The notes beneath the pieces are model-generated. The model made no database searches, was not told the DNA's origin, and saw nothing but the letters and a program-made list of their open reading frames with translations. A DNA stretch of 64,000 nt from Avidehalobacter sp964569265 (GTDB lineage Bacteria > Bacillota > Dehalobacteriia > UBA4068 > UBA4997), in assembly GCA_964569265.1 (NCBI GenBank), contig CAZMTO010000002.1, positions 1 to 64,000 on the forward strand, in the 5' to 3' direction. Below, piece by piece: positions 43,549 through 52,390 of this stretch. The position numbers and the translations under genes are program-made. Position 1 is the first letter of the stretch; every line of letters starts with the position of its first letter.

Positions 43549-44367
43549 TTATTTTTCGGTAACAGGAACGCAAATGTAGGCGTTATCACCGTGGTAACAT
43601 TCAAACGAAGGCTTGGTGGTATCCAGCTTATAGTCGTTCTGTTCAAACCATTCGGTAAAAATGTACTGCCAGCCGGCGCGTACAGTTTGTTGCAGGGCGG
43701 GCAAATCTTCGGTTTGGGGCAGGGTAAATACGGCGCATTTGGCAGCGGCAAAGCAATGCTTTTGCATAGATTCGGGAACGGTGGTATCTTCTTTAATGGT
43801 GGGGCCTAAAAAGTAATACAAACCGTCTGCGGCATCGGCAGGGTGCAGCCACAGGCCAATTTCGGCATAGCCGGGGTAAGTAAGCTTGGCATAATCTTCG
43901 GTGCTTACTGCCGAAAAATCCTTGCCCAGCCAGTAAGCGCCGTTAGCTCTGGTGTCAAGTGCTTCTTCGGGATAAAGAGTGTAGCCGGCAGCACAAAATG
44001 CCGGAATTTCGGTTACGGTAACTTTAATGTCTGTCATAATAAGTCCGCCTTTCTGTTTTTGGTATGCAGAAGGAGTGATGCCAAAGCGACGGGTAAAAGC
44101 GCGTGTAAAGCCCGACGGTGTATCAAAGCCGGCGGTTATTGCGGCTTCGGTAACACTGGCGCCGCCGGCAAGTTCTACCGCGGCACGGGCCAAACGCCGA
44201 TAACGCAGATAAGTGCCGACAGCAAGGCCGTTAACACTGCGAAAGATGTGACAAAAATGCCAAAAAGAATAGCCAAACTGGGCGGCCAGCTTTTGGGCGG
44301 ATATATCATCATCCGGGTGGTTATCAATAAATTCGCGGCAACGCCGCATATCGTCCCGATAGCTCAT
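43549..44367 (-). CDS. AraC-family regulator with a GyrI-like effector domain
   Basis: Residues 1-105 contain two helix-turn-helix motifs typical of AraC (SAQKLAAQFGYSFWHFCHIF and TEAAITAGFDTPSGFTRAF). Residues about 111-272 form a GyrI/SOUL-like small-molecule binding domain (VTVTEIPAFCAAGYTLY ... DNAYICVPV). This order is typical of MarA/Rob-type regulators of drug or stress responses. A ribosome-site-like AAGGCGG precedes Met 111 (ATG at 44,037), so separate translation of the effector domain is possible. The start follows AAAGGAGAATACGCT. No neighbouring target is evident. Confidence 0.88.
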   Translation of the reverse strand: MSYRDDMRRCREFIDNHPDDDISAQKLAAQFGYSFWHFCHIFRSVNGLAVGTYLRYRRLARAAVELAGGASVTEAAITAGFDTPSGFTRAFTRRFGITPSAYQKQKGGLIMTDIKVTVTEIPAFCAAGYTLYPEEALDTRANGAYWLGKDFSAVSTEDYAKLTYPGYAEIGLWLHPADAADGLYYFLGPTIKEDTTVPESMQKHCFAAAKCAVFTLPQTEDLPALQQTVRAGWQYIFTEWFEQNDYKLDTTKPSFECYHGDNAYICVPVTEK

Positions 44368-44436
44368 AGCGTATTCTCCTTTATGCTTTAAGTATAACAG
44401 GCGCGGCGGCGGGTTACATTCCCATTTTTGCGGATA

Positions 44437-45156
44437 TCAGTAATTTTTGCCGTTTAAAAGCTGCTGTTTAAGGTGGCGCAGCAGCTCGTCTAACAATTGC
44501 TGTCGGACGGCACAGGCAGCGGCATCTTGTAGCAGGGGCTGTAAATTAAGTGGCCAACCTTGTTCGGCAGCCTGCATTACGGTTATGTTGTTGTTGATGG
44601 CGTTTTGCAGGCGTTGCTGTTCGGCGGCAAGCTCATCTTCACACATATTATCAAGGTTGTAGGCCGGCAGACTTTGCTGCTGTAATTGTTCCGGCTTAAT
44701 GGCCAGCAGCGGCAGTTCGTGGTTTTTGTAAGCAAGGGTAATGCTGTACATAGTTTGGCGCTGTTTAAGGTTGGCCGTGGGGTAAAGGTCGGGGTGTATA
44801 AGGCGCACACAGCGGGCGTAATAATAATTTAGCAGGCCAAAGCGACGGGCGGTTTGTTGCCGGGGCGGCAGCTTTAGCAGTATGTTGTTGCGGTGCTGCA
44901 TATGGGCCAGCCAAACCTTGTGGCGTTGGGCAAAAAGGTCGGTGCGTTGTTGTTGGCTAAGGTTGGGGTTTTGGCACAAAAGCTGCGTATTAAGATAGTA
45001 GGCGGCACATTCTTTGGCGGCAAAAAGCTGCATATATTGGGCTTCTAACCGGGCGGCCTTAATAAAAAGCAGTTCATCGCGCTGCAAAATTTGCCTGAAC
45101 AACTGACGGCGCAGGCTGCGGATATTTTCTTTAAGCAGGTTTGCTGATGCTGACAC
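44437..45156 (-). CDS. Divergent J-domain-like protein
   Basis: A 239-residue Gln/Leu-rich, mostly helical protein without signal peptide. The segment YYARCVRLIHPDLYP contains an HPD tripeptide in a helix-loop setting like that of J domains that stimulate DnaK, but the flanking sequence is divergent and the domain is central (about 125-180). GTG 45,156 is chosen because GAGGTGA lies about eight bases upstream; GTG 45,162 is too close to that site. It is downstream of no obvious partner. Chaperone function is a weak inference. Confidence 0.65.
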   Translation of the reverse strand: MSASANLLKENIRSLRRQLFRQILQRDELLFIKAARLEAQYMQLFAAKECAAYYLNTQLLCQNPNLSQQQRTDLFAQRHKVWLAHMQHRNNILLKLPPRQQTARRFGLLNYYYARCVRLIHPDLYPTANLKQRQTMYSITLAYKNHELPLLAIKPEQLQQQSLPAYNLDNMCEDELAAEQQRLQNAINNNITVMQAAEQGWPLNLQPLLQDAAACAVRQQLLDELLRHLKQQLLNGKNY

Positions 45157-45301
45157 AGGCACTCACCTCACTTTGGCACTAAGGCTTTTGCTGCGTTATT
45201 TTTGCCGCATATATTACCATTATAATACAGTTTTCGACAAAAAAAGGCAATATTTTTAACGCCTTTTAATACTTTAAAATGCGGCAAAGTCATATTTATT
45301 G

Positions 45302-45347
45302 CAAAAAAATACAGGTGTCTAAAAAGCAGACACCTGTATAAATTTTT
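45302..45347. terminator. Bidirectional terminator downstream of rlmA
   Basis: A 13-bp inverted repeat (atacaggtgtcta...agacacctgtat) is flanked by A7 and by aattttt. It closes the rlmA transcript on the minus strand. The rest of 45,157-45,352 holds nothing else that I can identify. Confidence 0.85.
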
Positions 45348-45352
45348 AAAGG

Positions 45353-46183
45353 TTAAAAACGCACGGCAAAAAGCTGCAAGTCAATGGTTATATCGGTAAA
45401 AGTGGCAGCGGGTGGCGTGCGATGTTCGTTAAGCGGCGTCATCCGCAAAAAATCGGCAGTCTGTTCTGCTGATACCGGCAGGGTGTAGGTAAGGCGTTCG
45501 GCGGTTTTGGGCTGCGGCAGTGCCGCCAACAACGCGGTAGATTCGCTGTCTTCTCCGGCGGGCAAATTGTAGGCAGTACGTACCTGCTTTAAATAGTCGG
45601 CACCGGGCACCACCTTTATAAGCAAACCGCCGGGGGCCAGCACCCGCGTAAATTCACGGTAATTGGCCGGCGAAAGAATATTGAGTATAATGTCGGCGCT
45701 GTTGTCGGGCAGGGGCAGGGCAGCCAAATCTGCCAGCAGGCATTTTAAGCGCGGTTCGGCTTTGGCGGCAGCCACCACACCGGCCTTGGCAAGGTCTAAC
45801 GCCAAAACCTCGGCAGCGGGCAGGGCGGCCAACAGGCTGCGGGCAAAAAAGCCCTCGCCGCAGCCGGCATCAATAACGGTTAACGGCTGATGCGGGCGCA
45901 GCGGTTGGGCAGCGGCAATATCGGCAATGGTAAGGCACAGCTTTTGATAAAACCCGGCGGCAAATACCCGGCGGCGGGTAGCAAACAGTTGTTCGTCATA
46001 CAGGGCACTTTGCGGCTTTTGCGGTGCCAGATTAAGATAATTGGCGGCAGCAAGGTCGTAGCAGTGGCCGGCAGGGCAAACAAAGCTGCTGTGTTTAAGC
46101 TGCATTGCCGCGTGGCATTTGGGGCAGCAAAGCCGGGTGTGCATATTGGCAAAATTTTTAACAACACGGTCTATTTTGGCCAT
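45353..46183 (-). CDS. rlmA: 23S rRNA (guanine-N1)-methyltransferase, RlmA type
   Basis: A 276-residue methyltransferase with an N-terminal zinc ribbon (LCCPKCHAAM ... FVCPAGHCYD) and a Rossmann fold with the SAM motif VIDAGCGEGFFARSL. The family signature YLNLAPQKP is close to the RlmA consensus. RlmA enzymes methylate G745 or G748 of 23S rRNA; which one cannot be told here. ATG 46,183 follows AAGGAGG, so a longer upstream reading is rejected. It lies 20 bases after the HD-domain gene and is probably cotranscribed. Confidence 0.87.
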   Translation of the reverse strand: MAKIDRVVKNFANMHTRLCCPKCHAAMQLKHSSFVCPAGHCYDLAAANYLNLAPQKPQSALYDEQLFATRRRVFAAGFYQKLCLTIADIAAAQPLRPHQPLTVIDAGCGEGFFARSLLAALPAAEVLALDLAKAGVVAAAKAEPRLKCLLADLAALPLPDNSADIILNILSPANYREFTRVLAPGGLLIKVVPGADYLKQVRTAYNLPAGEDSESTALLAALPQPKTAERLTYTLPVSAEQTADFLRMTPLNEHRTPPAATFTDITIDLQLFAVRF

Positions 46184-46203
46184 ATAAACCTCCTTAGGCA
46201 AAT

Positions 46204-46740
46204 TTAGGCAAACAGGTTTAACGCGCGGCGTTTTAGGTATGAGGCAAAGCTGCTGCCAAGCTCTAACACGCAGCACAATTTATCAACGCAGGATATCAGG
46301 TAGGTTTCCTTAAAATGACGGTGACGGGTGGGGCACATAGGCCACATATGGTTAAGTATAATATCTTCTTCCTTGGCAGAAAGACCGGTAAGGCGGCGGG
46401 CATTGGCCAGCGCCAGTTGTGGGTGGGCATAAATATGCTCACTTTTACCAACGGCTTCATCTCTAAAGTTGTAATAGTAAAGGTCGTGCAGCAGGCCGCA
46501 GCGTGCCACCGCCGAAGTATCCATATGGCAGCGGCGGGCCAGCAAAAACGCATACCACGACACATTAAGCACGTGCTGGCGGCGGTTTATGGTGTGGTGG
46601 CGGTAATCGGCCAGGCGCAAAAACTGCGGGGCATTTATAATATCTTCTACATAGCGGCGGTATTCCTGCACCAGCTTATGTTCGGTATCTTGCAGGCTGC
46701 GGCGCGAAGCTGTAGGCTTTAAACAGGTTTTAAGTGTCAA
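46204..46740 (-). CDS. HD-domain phosphohydrolase-like protein
   Basis: A 178-residue HD-superfamily protein with a plausible metal site: HHTINRRQHVLNVSWYAF (first His), LLHDLYYYNF (HD pair), AHPQLA and ILNHMWP (later His). The overall pattern resembles small HD hydrolases acting on nucleotides, but the substrate is unknown. TTG 46,740 is preferred, eight bases after GAGG. A longer reading to 47,046 would overlap the divergent HTH gene and lacks a ribosome site. It is probably cotranscribed with rlmA. Confidence 0.75.
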   Translation of the reverse strand: MTLKTCLKPTASRRSLQDTEHKLVQEYRRYVEDIINAPQFLRLADYRHHTINRRQHVLNVSWYAFLLARRCHMDTSAVARCGLLHDLYYYNFRDEAVGKSEHIYAHPQLALANARRLTGLSAKEEDIILNHMWPMCPTRHRHFKETYLISCVDKLCCVLELGSSFASYLKRRALNLFA

Positions 46741-46895
46741 TGTAGGCACCTCGTATTTATTAAATGTAGCGGCAGGCAAAAACCCACCGTATGATAGTAT
46801 AGTATAAACAGATGAAAAATGCAAACGGTGAAGTATAAAAACAGGTGCCAAAACATAGGCTGTATAAGCAAAACCACAGCTTGGGGGTAATATTG

Positions 46896-47318
46896 ATGGC
46901 AAAAATTGACAAAATGCAAACCATGAGCGCCGAGCCTGCCAAAGCGGCAATGCGTGATTATCTTTCACCGGGAGAGGTGGCTGCTTATGCCGGGCTGAGC
47001 TACGGCACGGTAAAGCGCGCCATAGACGTTGGTGATATTGCGGCATACCGTATTGGGCGGCGGTTTTTTATAAGCCGCACCGATGCCGAGGCTTTTGCCG
47101 CTGCCCGCCGGGATGTTGCCGCCGAAGGCTACAGCATAAGTGAGATAATGGAAAAGCTGTGCCTTAGCTATGCCTATGTAAGCCGCCTGATAAAAAGCGG
47201 CGAGCTGCCCAGCCGCCGCATTGGGCGCAAATATTTTGTGACGGAGAAGGATTTTGCCGAATTTATGCAAAGTAAGCGCCTTGATAGCAGGAAAACCCCC
47301 GCAGTGCGGAGAAAATAA
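46896..47318 (+). CDS. Double excisionase-like (HTH_17) DNA-binding protein
   Basis: A 140-residue protein with two helix-turn-helix/winged-helix units of the MerR-excisionase type: YLSPGEVAAYAGLSYGTVKR ... YRIGRRFFISR (about 22-70) and SISEIMEKLCLSYAYVSRLI ... RIGRKYFVTEKDF (about 80-126). Each ends in the R-I-G-R wing typical of the family. Tandem units in one chain suggest recognition of a bipartite site. No integrase lies nearby, so it is more likely a chromosomal regulator. ATG 46,896 sits near GGGGGT. It is divergent from the HD gene. Confidence 0.75.
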   Translation: MAKIDKMQTMSAEPAKAAMRDYLSPGEVAAYAGLSYGTVKRAIDVGDIAAYRIGRRFFISRTDAEAFAAARRDVAAEGYSISEIMEKLCLSYAYVSRLIKSGELPSRRIGRKYFVTEKDFAEFMQSKRLDSRKTPAVRRK

Positions 47319-47384
47319 CGCATAAAGCTGCTGCCGCCGGGCTAAGGCGGTGGTTGGCAAATTTATGGCTAACGGGGTGATGTT

Positions 47385-48353
47385 ATGCTGCCCAATGTAG
47401 AAGCGCGCGAGGCGATGATTTTGGCGCCGGAGGCTGCGCACGCCAAAAACAGCCGCGGCCGCCAAATACCGGAGCCTAATTCTCCGGTGCGTACCTGCTA
47501 CCAGCGCGACCGCGACCGGATAATACACTGCAAAAGCTTTAGGCGCTTAAAGATGAAAACACAGGTGTTTATTGCGCCGGACGGTGACCATTACCGCACA
47601 CGGCTTACGCACACACTGGAGGTTATGCAGATTGCCCGCACCATAGCACGGGCACTGTGCCTTAACGAAGATTTGGCCGAGGCTATTGCACTGGGACACG
47701 ATTTGGGCCACACCCCCTTTGGGCACGCCGGAGAACGCGCCCTGAGTGAAATTGTGGGCGGCTTTAGGCATAACGAACAAAGCCTGCGCGTGGTAGATGT
47801 GCTGGAAAAAGACGGCCGCGGCTTAAACCTTACCTATGAGGTGCGCAGCGGTATTTTAAACCACAGCGGCAAGCTGCCCAACATTACGTTAGAAGGTGAG
47901 CTGGTGCAACTGGCCGACCGTATGGCATATGTTAACCACGATACCGATGATGCCCTGCGTGCCGGGCTGATAAAAAACAGCGAGCTGCCGCAGCAGGCAG
48001 TGGCTATTTTGGGTGCTACCAACAGCAAACGCATAAACGCTATGGTGCTTTCGGTTATTGAAGCATCGCAGGATTTGCGCGGCATACATATGAATCAGCG
48101 TGAACGCCAGGCAATGGACGAGCTGCGCGAATTTTTGTTTGAGCGGGTGTATCGCACGCCGCAGGCTGTACGGCAGGAAGAAATTTTAAAGGAAAAGCTT
48201 AATTATACCTTCGATCACCTGCTGGCCCACCCGGATATGCTGCCGCCGGAGCTGTTGCAGCGCGAGGAGAATATTGAACGTGCCGTATGCGATTACGTGG
48301 CGGGGATGTCGGACAGTTATGCGCTTAAATTGTTTGAAAAGCTGGGGATTTAG
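47385..48353 (+). CDS. dgt: Deoxyguanosinetriphosphate triphosphohydrolase-like protein
   Basis: A 322-residue HD-superfamily dNTPase that converts dGTP (or other dNTPs) to nucleoside and tripolyphosphate. Motifs: RTRLTHTLEVMQIARTIARA, LGHDLGHTPFGHAGERAL with the HD pair, ILNHSGK and DRMAYVNHDTDDAL. Its length fits the short type 2 group common in Gram-positives. It lies upstream of dnaG and rpoD, the usual clostridial order, and may help tune dNTP pools during replication. Confidence 0.92.
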   Translation: MLPNVEAREAMILAPEAAHAKNSRGRQIPEPNSPVRTCYQRDRDRIIHCKSFRRLKMKTQVFIAPDGDHYRTRLTHTLEVMQIARTIARALCLNEDLAEAIALGHDLGHTPFGHAGERALSEIVGGFRHNEQSLRVVDVLEKDGRGLNLTYEVRSGILNHSGKLPNITLEGELVQLADRMAYVNHDTDDALRAGLIKNSELPQQAVAILGATNSKRINAMVLSVIEASQDLRGIHMNQRERQAMDELREFLFERVYRTPQAVRQEEILKEKLNYTFDHLLAHPDMLPPELLQREENIERAVCDYVAGMSDSYALKLFEKLGI

Positions 48354-48556
48354 CCGCAAGCCCGGCGTTTGAGCAAAATTTGGCTGCCTTGGGCTAATAA
48401 ATATCCGCAAACGGTAAATAAATTTTAACTTTAAGTAAATAATACATATTGGTAAAATTGCCCTTGGTGCGAAAAAAGGAAAATCACGCCCGGCGGCGAA
48501 ATATCTAAAGTACCATTTGCCTATGGGGCAAAAATTTAGTGGAGAAGCGGTGAAGT

Positions 48557-50332
48557 ATGGCAAGAGTCCCCGAAGAATTTGTGGCACAAGTTAATGCGCG
48601 GTTGGATATTGCCGAGGTTGTCGGTGCGTATGTGTCCTTAAAAAAGCAGGGGCGCAACCTGTGGGGTCTGTGTCCGTTTCATACCGAAAAAACACCGTCT
48701 TTTAGCGTAGCACCCGATAAACAGATATACTACTGCTTTGGCTGCCATAAGGGCGGCAATGCTCTGCGGTTTTTGATGGACATAGAGGGGCTGAGCTTTG
48801 TAGAGGCGGTAGAAAAGGCAGCTGGTATGGTGGGGCTGCAAATGCAGCAGGAAGAAGCATCGGCGGCCGAAACTGCCGAAATGCAGCAACGGCGCCGTTA
48901 TTTTAAGATGATGGCCGAAGCGGCGGAATATTACCGCGCGCAGCTTTGGGGTGAAGCAGGCCGCGAAGCCAGAGGTTATTTGCAGCGGCGCGGGTTATCG
49001 GCAGAATTGGCGCAGCGCTTTGGTTTGGGGCTGTGCAGTGGCTGGGACGGTGCGGTTAAGCACCTGCTGGGGCGCGGGTATCAGTTTGCCGAAATTGAAG
49101 CTGCCGGGCTAAGCTCACGACGGGAAAAGGGTGACGGCTTTTTTGACAAGTTTCATCATCGGCTGATTTTTCCGATATGGGATTACCGTGGGCAGCCGGT
49201 GGCTTTTGGCGGGCGTGTTATGGGTAATGGTCAGCCAAAATATTTAAATTCGCCGGAAACCCGCCACTTTCATAAATCTCAGAATTTGTACGGGCTTTTT
49301 CAGGCCGGGGCAGCTATACGCCGGGCTGATGAGGCTGTTTTGATGGAAGGCTATATGGATGTTCTGGCGGCACACCAGTTTGGGGTAGATAACGCCATAG
49401 CATCGCTGGGCACGGCCTTTAATGTGGAGCATACCCGCTTGCTGAAGCGTTATACCACACGGGTTTTGCTGGTTTACGACGGTGACAGTGCCGGGGTAAA
49501 TGCTGCTGACCGTGCCATAGATATTTTGCACAACGAAGGCTTTGAGGTGCGGCTGCTTACCCTGCCCGACGGTTTGGATCCGGACGAGTTTTTGCACCGA
49601 CAGGGTAAAGCGGCGTGGGACAAGCTGGTTGATGACAGAGCGGCGGATTTTTGGCGCTACAAGCTTAATAAGGCACTGGCGGCCAACGATATAAACACGG
49701 TTGCCGGCAAGGTGGCGGTGGTAAAGGCGCTAAAGCCCAACCTTAATAATTGTGAAGATGCCGTGGAACTGGAGGGCGTGATATCGCAGTTGGCCAAGGC
49801 CATAAGCATTGCCCCCGAAACCATTTACGCCGAGCTGAGACCCAAAGCCAAATTAGAATCGATGAACCGGGCACCGGTGGTAAAAGCACCGGCGGCGGCT
49901 GTTGCCGAGCCGAAAAAAATGTCGAGGGCACAGGCTAACCTGCTGTATTTTATGCTGTGTGACCGACAAATATATGAAAAAACCCTGTCGGAATTGGGAG
50001 AAAATTTTCTTGAAAGCCCACCTTTGCAGGAATTATTAGATTTGGTACAGAATATAAAAGATAAATACAGTTGGCAGCCTGCCGAATTGTTTAATTATTT
50101 GCCGCCGGGAGAAGCCTACCAGTTGCTGCTGAGGATGACACAGGCCGATATAGCTAAGGAAAAAATGCCGGAGCTGGCCGAAGGCTGTATACGTGCGGTT
50201 AACATAAGCCGCCTGCAAAAACGTCTGGCAGAATTAAGGGACGGGCTGGCTGCTGCCGATGTCGGCGCACAGGCCGGGCTGCTGCGGGAAATTGCGGCGG
50301 TGGAACTGCAAATAAGGCAGTTGCGCAATTAA
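48557..50332 (+). CDS. dnaG: DNA primase
   Basis: A 591-residue primase that makes RNA primers for replication. The N-terminal CHC2 zinc finger (about 36-65, CPFHTEKTPSFSV ... YYCFGCHKGGN) is followed by the catalytic TOPRIM core (about 255-340, EGYMDVLAAHQ and LLVYDGDSAGV with the acidic metal ligands) and a helical DnaB-interacting C-terminus. The 203-base gap from dgt contains no clear gene. rpoD follows by 152 bases, as in the macromolecular-synthesis operon of many bacteria. Confidence 0.97.
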   Translation: MARVPEEFVAQVNARLDIAEVVGAYVSLKKQGRNLWGLCPFHTEKTPSFSVAPDKQIYYCFGCHKGGNALRFLMDIEGLSFVEAVEKAAGMVGLQMQQEEASAAETAEMQQRRRYFKMMAEAAEYYRAQLWGEAGREARGYLQRRGLSAELAQRFGLGLCSGWDGAVKHLLGRGYQFAEIEAAGLSSRREKGDGFFDKFHHRLIFPIWDYRGQPVAFGGRVMGNGQPKYLNSPETRHFHKSQNLYGLFQAGAAIRRADEAVLMEGYMDVLAAHQFGVDNAIASLGTAFNVEHTRLLKRYTTRVLLVYDGDSAGVNAADRAIDILHNEGFEVRLLTLPDGLDPDEFLHRQGKAAWDKLVDDRAADFWRYKLNKALAANDINTVAGKVAVVKALKPNLNNCEDAVELEGVISQLAKAISIAPETIYAELRPKAKLESMNRAPVVKAPAAAVAEPKKMSRAQANLLYFMLCDRQIYEKTLSELGENFLESPPLQELLDLVQNIKDKYSWQPAELFNYLPPGEAYQLLLRMTQADIAKEKMPELAEGCIRAVNISRLQKRLAELRDGLAAADVGAQAGLLREIAAVELQIRQLRN

Positions 50333-50357
50333 AAAGCCTGCCAAAATTATTTACATT

Positions 50358-50426
50358 AAAAAAGTTATCAAAAAAGTTATCATAATAAAAAGTTGTAATT
50401 TAAAGTTGTAATTTAAAGTTGTAATT
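50358..50426 (+). repeat. AT-rich short tandem repeats upstream of rpoD
   Basis: A unit like aaaaaagttatc occurs twice (about 50,358-50,381). It is followed by a 13-base unit agttgtaatttaa present nearly three times (50,391-50,426). The block lies in the dnaG-rpoD gap and may carry the rpoD promoter or vary in length. No standard promoter pair is clear within it. Confidence 0.8.
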
Positions 50427-50484
50427 GTATGTACAAGGATGTTGTCGGCCTGCTTGGTCGAAAATCAGAAAAGGGGTTTAAGGA

Positions 50485-51858
50485 TTGACTGCAACAAAGA
50501 ATGTCGCTGCACCAAAAAAATCTACAAAAACCAAAGCTGTAGTGCGGCGTATTACACCTGCTATGCTGAATAGTGAAAATGTAAACCGGGCAGAAGAGGT
50601 GAGCTTGGATATGGACATTGATACGGAAATTGCTGATATGGAGCTGGCACCAACCGACGATGAGCTGGCGGCTATTGACAGCGAAAACAACGAAGAAGCC
50701 ATTAAAGGTGCGTGCGACGACACCGACCTGCCGATGGAAGGGCTTAGCGTTGCATCTTTGGACAAGGCCGAAATAGCACACCGCCTGGCCGATGTAATAA
50801 AAGCCGGCGGCGAGGTTACACTGGGCAATGTGCTGGATGTTTTTGGCGAGGGCGAGCTTTCGGTGCAGAATATGGAGGATATTTACGATATTCTGGCGCA
50901 GCACGGCATTGAACTGGTGGCCGAAGCAGACGTTGATGAGGAGCCTAACGAAGCTGATATAAAAGAGCTGGAGCAGGACGGCACCATAGACAAGCTGGAT
51001 TTTAATGACTTTACCCTGCCGGAGGGCACCGCGGTAGATGACCCTGTGCGTATGTATTTAAAAGAGATAGGCCGGGTACAGTTGCTTTCGGCTACCGAGG
51101 AGGTTAGGCTGGCGCAGGCTATGGAAGAAGGCGATGAGGTTGCCAAGCAGCGTTTGATCGAATCGAACCTGCGATTGGTAGTAAGCATTGCCAAACGCTA
51201 TGTTGGCCGCGGTATGCTGTTTTTAGACCTTATTCAGGAAGGTAACCTTGGCCTGATAAAAGCCGTGGAAAAATTTGATTACCGCAAGGGCTACAAGTTT
51301 TCTACCTACGCAACCTGGTGGATTCGTCAGGCAATTACCCGTGCCATTGCCGACCAGGCGCGCACCATACGTATACCGGTGCATATGGTAGAAACCATAA
51401 ACAAGCTTAATCGTGTGCAGCGCCAGCTTATACAGGAGCTTGGGCGAGACCCCCTGCCGGAGGAAATTGCCCGCCGTATGGGTGTAAGTGTAGACCGTGT
51501 ACGTGAAATATCTAAAATATCGCAGGAGCCTGTGTCGCTGGAAACTCCTATCGGTGAGGAAGAAGACAGCCACCTTGGTGATTTTATCGAGGATGAAGAT
51601 GCGCTGGCCCCGGCCGAGGCAGCATCGTTCTTTTTGCTGAGAGAGCAGCTTGATGATGTTTTGGACACGCTTACCCCCCGCGAGAAAAAGGTTTTGCAGC
51701 TGCGTTTTGGTTTAAACGACGGACGTGCCCGTACGCTGGAAGAAGTTGGCAACGTGTTTGGCGTTACCAGAGAACGTATCCGCCAGATTGAAGCCAAGGC
51801 ATTGCGCAAATTGCGCCACCCCAGCCGCAGTAAAAAGCTTAAGGACTATTTAGACTGA
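50485..51858 (+). CDS. rpoD: RNA polymerase primary sigma factor
   Basis: A 457-residue sigma-70 group 1 factor. After a divergent N-terminus and region 1.1 come region 1.2 (DDPVRMYLKEIGRVQLL), region 2 (NLGLIKAVEKFDYRKGYKF and FSTYATWWIRQAI, the -10 binding helix), region 3 (RVQRQLIQELGRDPLPEEI) and region 4 (GVTRERIRQIEAKALRKLRH, the -35 helix-turn-helix). The start is TTG 50,485, eight bases after AAGGGG. TTGACA-17-TATAAT promoters seen in this window fit its specificity. Confidence 0.97.
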   Translation: MTATKNVAAPKKSTKTKAVVRRITPAMLNSENVNRAEEVSLDMDIDTEIADMELAPTDDELAAIDSENNEEAIKGACDDTDLPMEGLSVASLDKAEIAHRLADVIKAGGEVTLGNVLDVFGEGELSVQNMEDIYDILAQHGIELVAEADVDEEPNEADIKELEQDGTIDKLDFNDFTLPEGTAVDDPVRMYLKEIGRVQLLSATEEVRLAQAMEEGDEVAKQRLIESNLRLVVSIAKRYVGRGMLFLDLIQEGNLGLIKAVEKFDYRKGYKFSTYATWWIRQAITRAIADQARTIRIPVHMVETINKLNRVQRQLIQELGRDPLPEEIARRMGVSVDRVREISKISQEPVSLETPIGEEEDSHLGDFIEDEDALAPAEAASFFLLREQLDDVLDTLTPREKKVLQLRFGLNDGRARTLEEVGNVFGVTRERIRQIEAKALRKLRHPSRSKKLKDYLD

Positions 51859-51983
51859 TGATTATAAGCGCCCCTTTGCAGCGCCCAAAGCCCGGTAAAC
51901 CGGCCGGGCAGGCACTTTTGGGGGCGTTGCCGTTTGGGCAGCGGCGCCGCTGAAAAAAATTACAAAAAATTTTGCAAAAGGTG

Positions 51984-52012
51984 TTGACAAAAGCCGTACA
52001 CTCGGTTATAAT
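51984..52012 (+). promoter_or_regulatory. Sigma-A promoter of the tRNA pair
   Basis: A perfect TTGACA (51,984-51,989) and TATAAT (52,007-52,012) are 17 bases apart, 36 bases before tRNA-Asn. The interval from rpoD (51,859) to here also contains a perfect 14-base palindrome cagcggcgccgctg but no gene. Confidence 0.88.
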
Positions 52013-52047
52013 AATACTCACCTGCTAAACAAAGCAGGTTGCTATAA

Positions 52048-52122
52048 TCCTCGATAGCTCAACGGTAGAGCACTCGGCTGTTAACCGAGGGGTTGCTGGT
52101 TCGAATCCAGCTCGGGGAGCCA
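52048..52122 (+). tRNA. tRNA-Asn (anticodon GTT)
   Basis: The cloverleaf is complete: a 7-bp acceptor tcctcga/tcgggga, D arm agctcaacggtagagc, anticodon loop ctgttaa with GTT, T arm with ggttcgaatcc, and an encoded CCA. It is first in a two-tRNA transcript. Confidence 0.95.
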
Positions 52123-52169
52123 TAAGTTAAAGCAACTGCTCTTAAAGGTCAGTTGCTTTAATTGTCTAA

Positions 52170-52246
52170 GGGCCATTAGCTCAGTTGGTTAGAGCCACCG
52201 GCTCATAACCGGTCGGTCTCAGGTTCGAGTCCTGAATGGCCCACCA
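52170..52246 (+). tRNA. tRNA with CAT anticodon, elongator Met (or Ile2)
   Basis: A 7-bp acceptor gggccat/atggccc, D arm agctcagttggttagagc, anticodon loop ctcataa with CAT, T arm with ggttcgagtcc, and encoded CCA. A G1-C72 pair argues against initiator tRNA. Met versus lysidine-modified Ile2 cannot be settled by eye. A hairpin of about 10 bp (aaagcaactg...cagttgcttt, 52,129-52,161) separates it from tRNA-Asn. Confidence 0.9.
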
Positions 52247-52283
52247 AAAAAAGTTCGTCCTCTTTGGAGGACGGACTTTTTTT
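52247..52283 (+). terminator. Terminator after the tRNA pair
   Basis: aaaagttcgtcctc pairs with gaggacggactttt (one mismatch or wobble) around a tttg loop, followed by T. Confidence 0.85.
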
Positions 52284-52390
52284 ATATGATTATTCAGGGC
52301 GAGAACCGTAGGTTCGATATAATGAGCGCCCAAGAGCACAAGGCGCAGCCGCAGAGCGATTGGTAACGCGAATTGAATGCCCCTTTGGGC

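Noticed and set aside
46741..47046. A longer N-terminus for the HD-domain protein
   Set aside because: It would overlap the divergent HTH gene and its promoter region, lacks a ribosome site, and reads as noncoding; TTG 46,740 with GAGG is better.
46896..47318. Prophage or integrative element marked by an excisionase-like protein
   Set aside because: No integrase, phage structural gene or att repeat lies nearby, and the neighbours are housekeeping genes.
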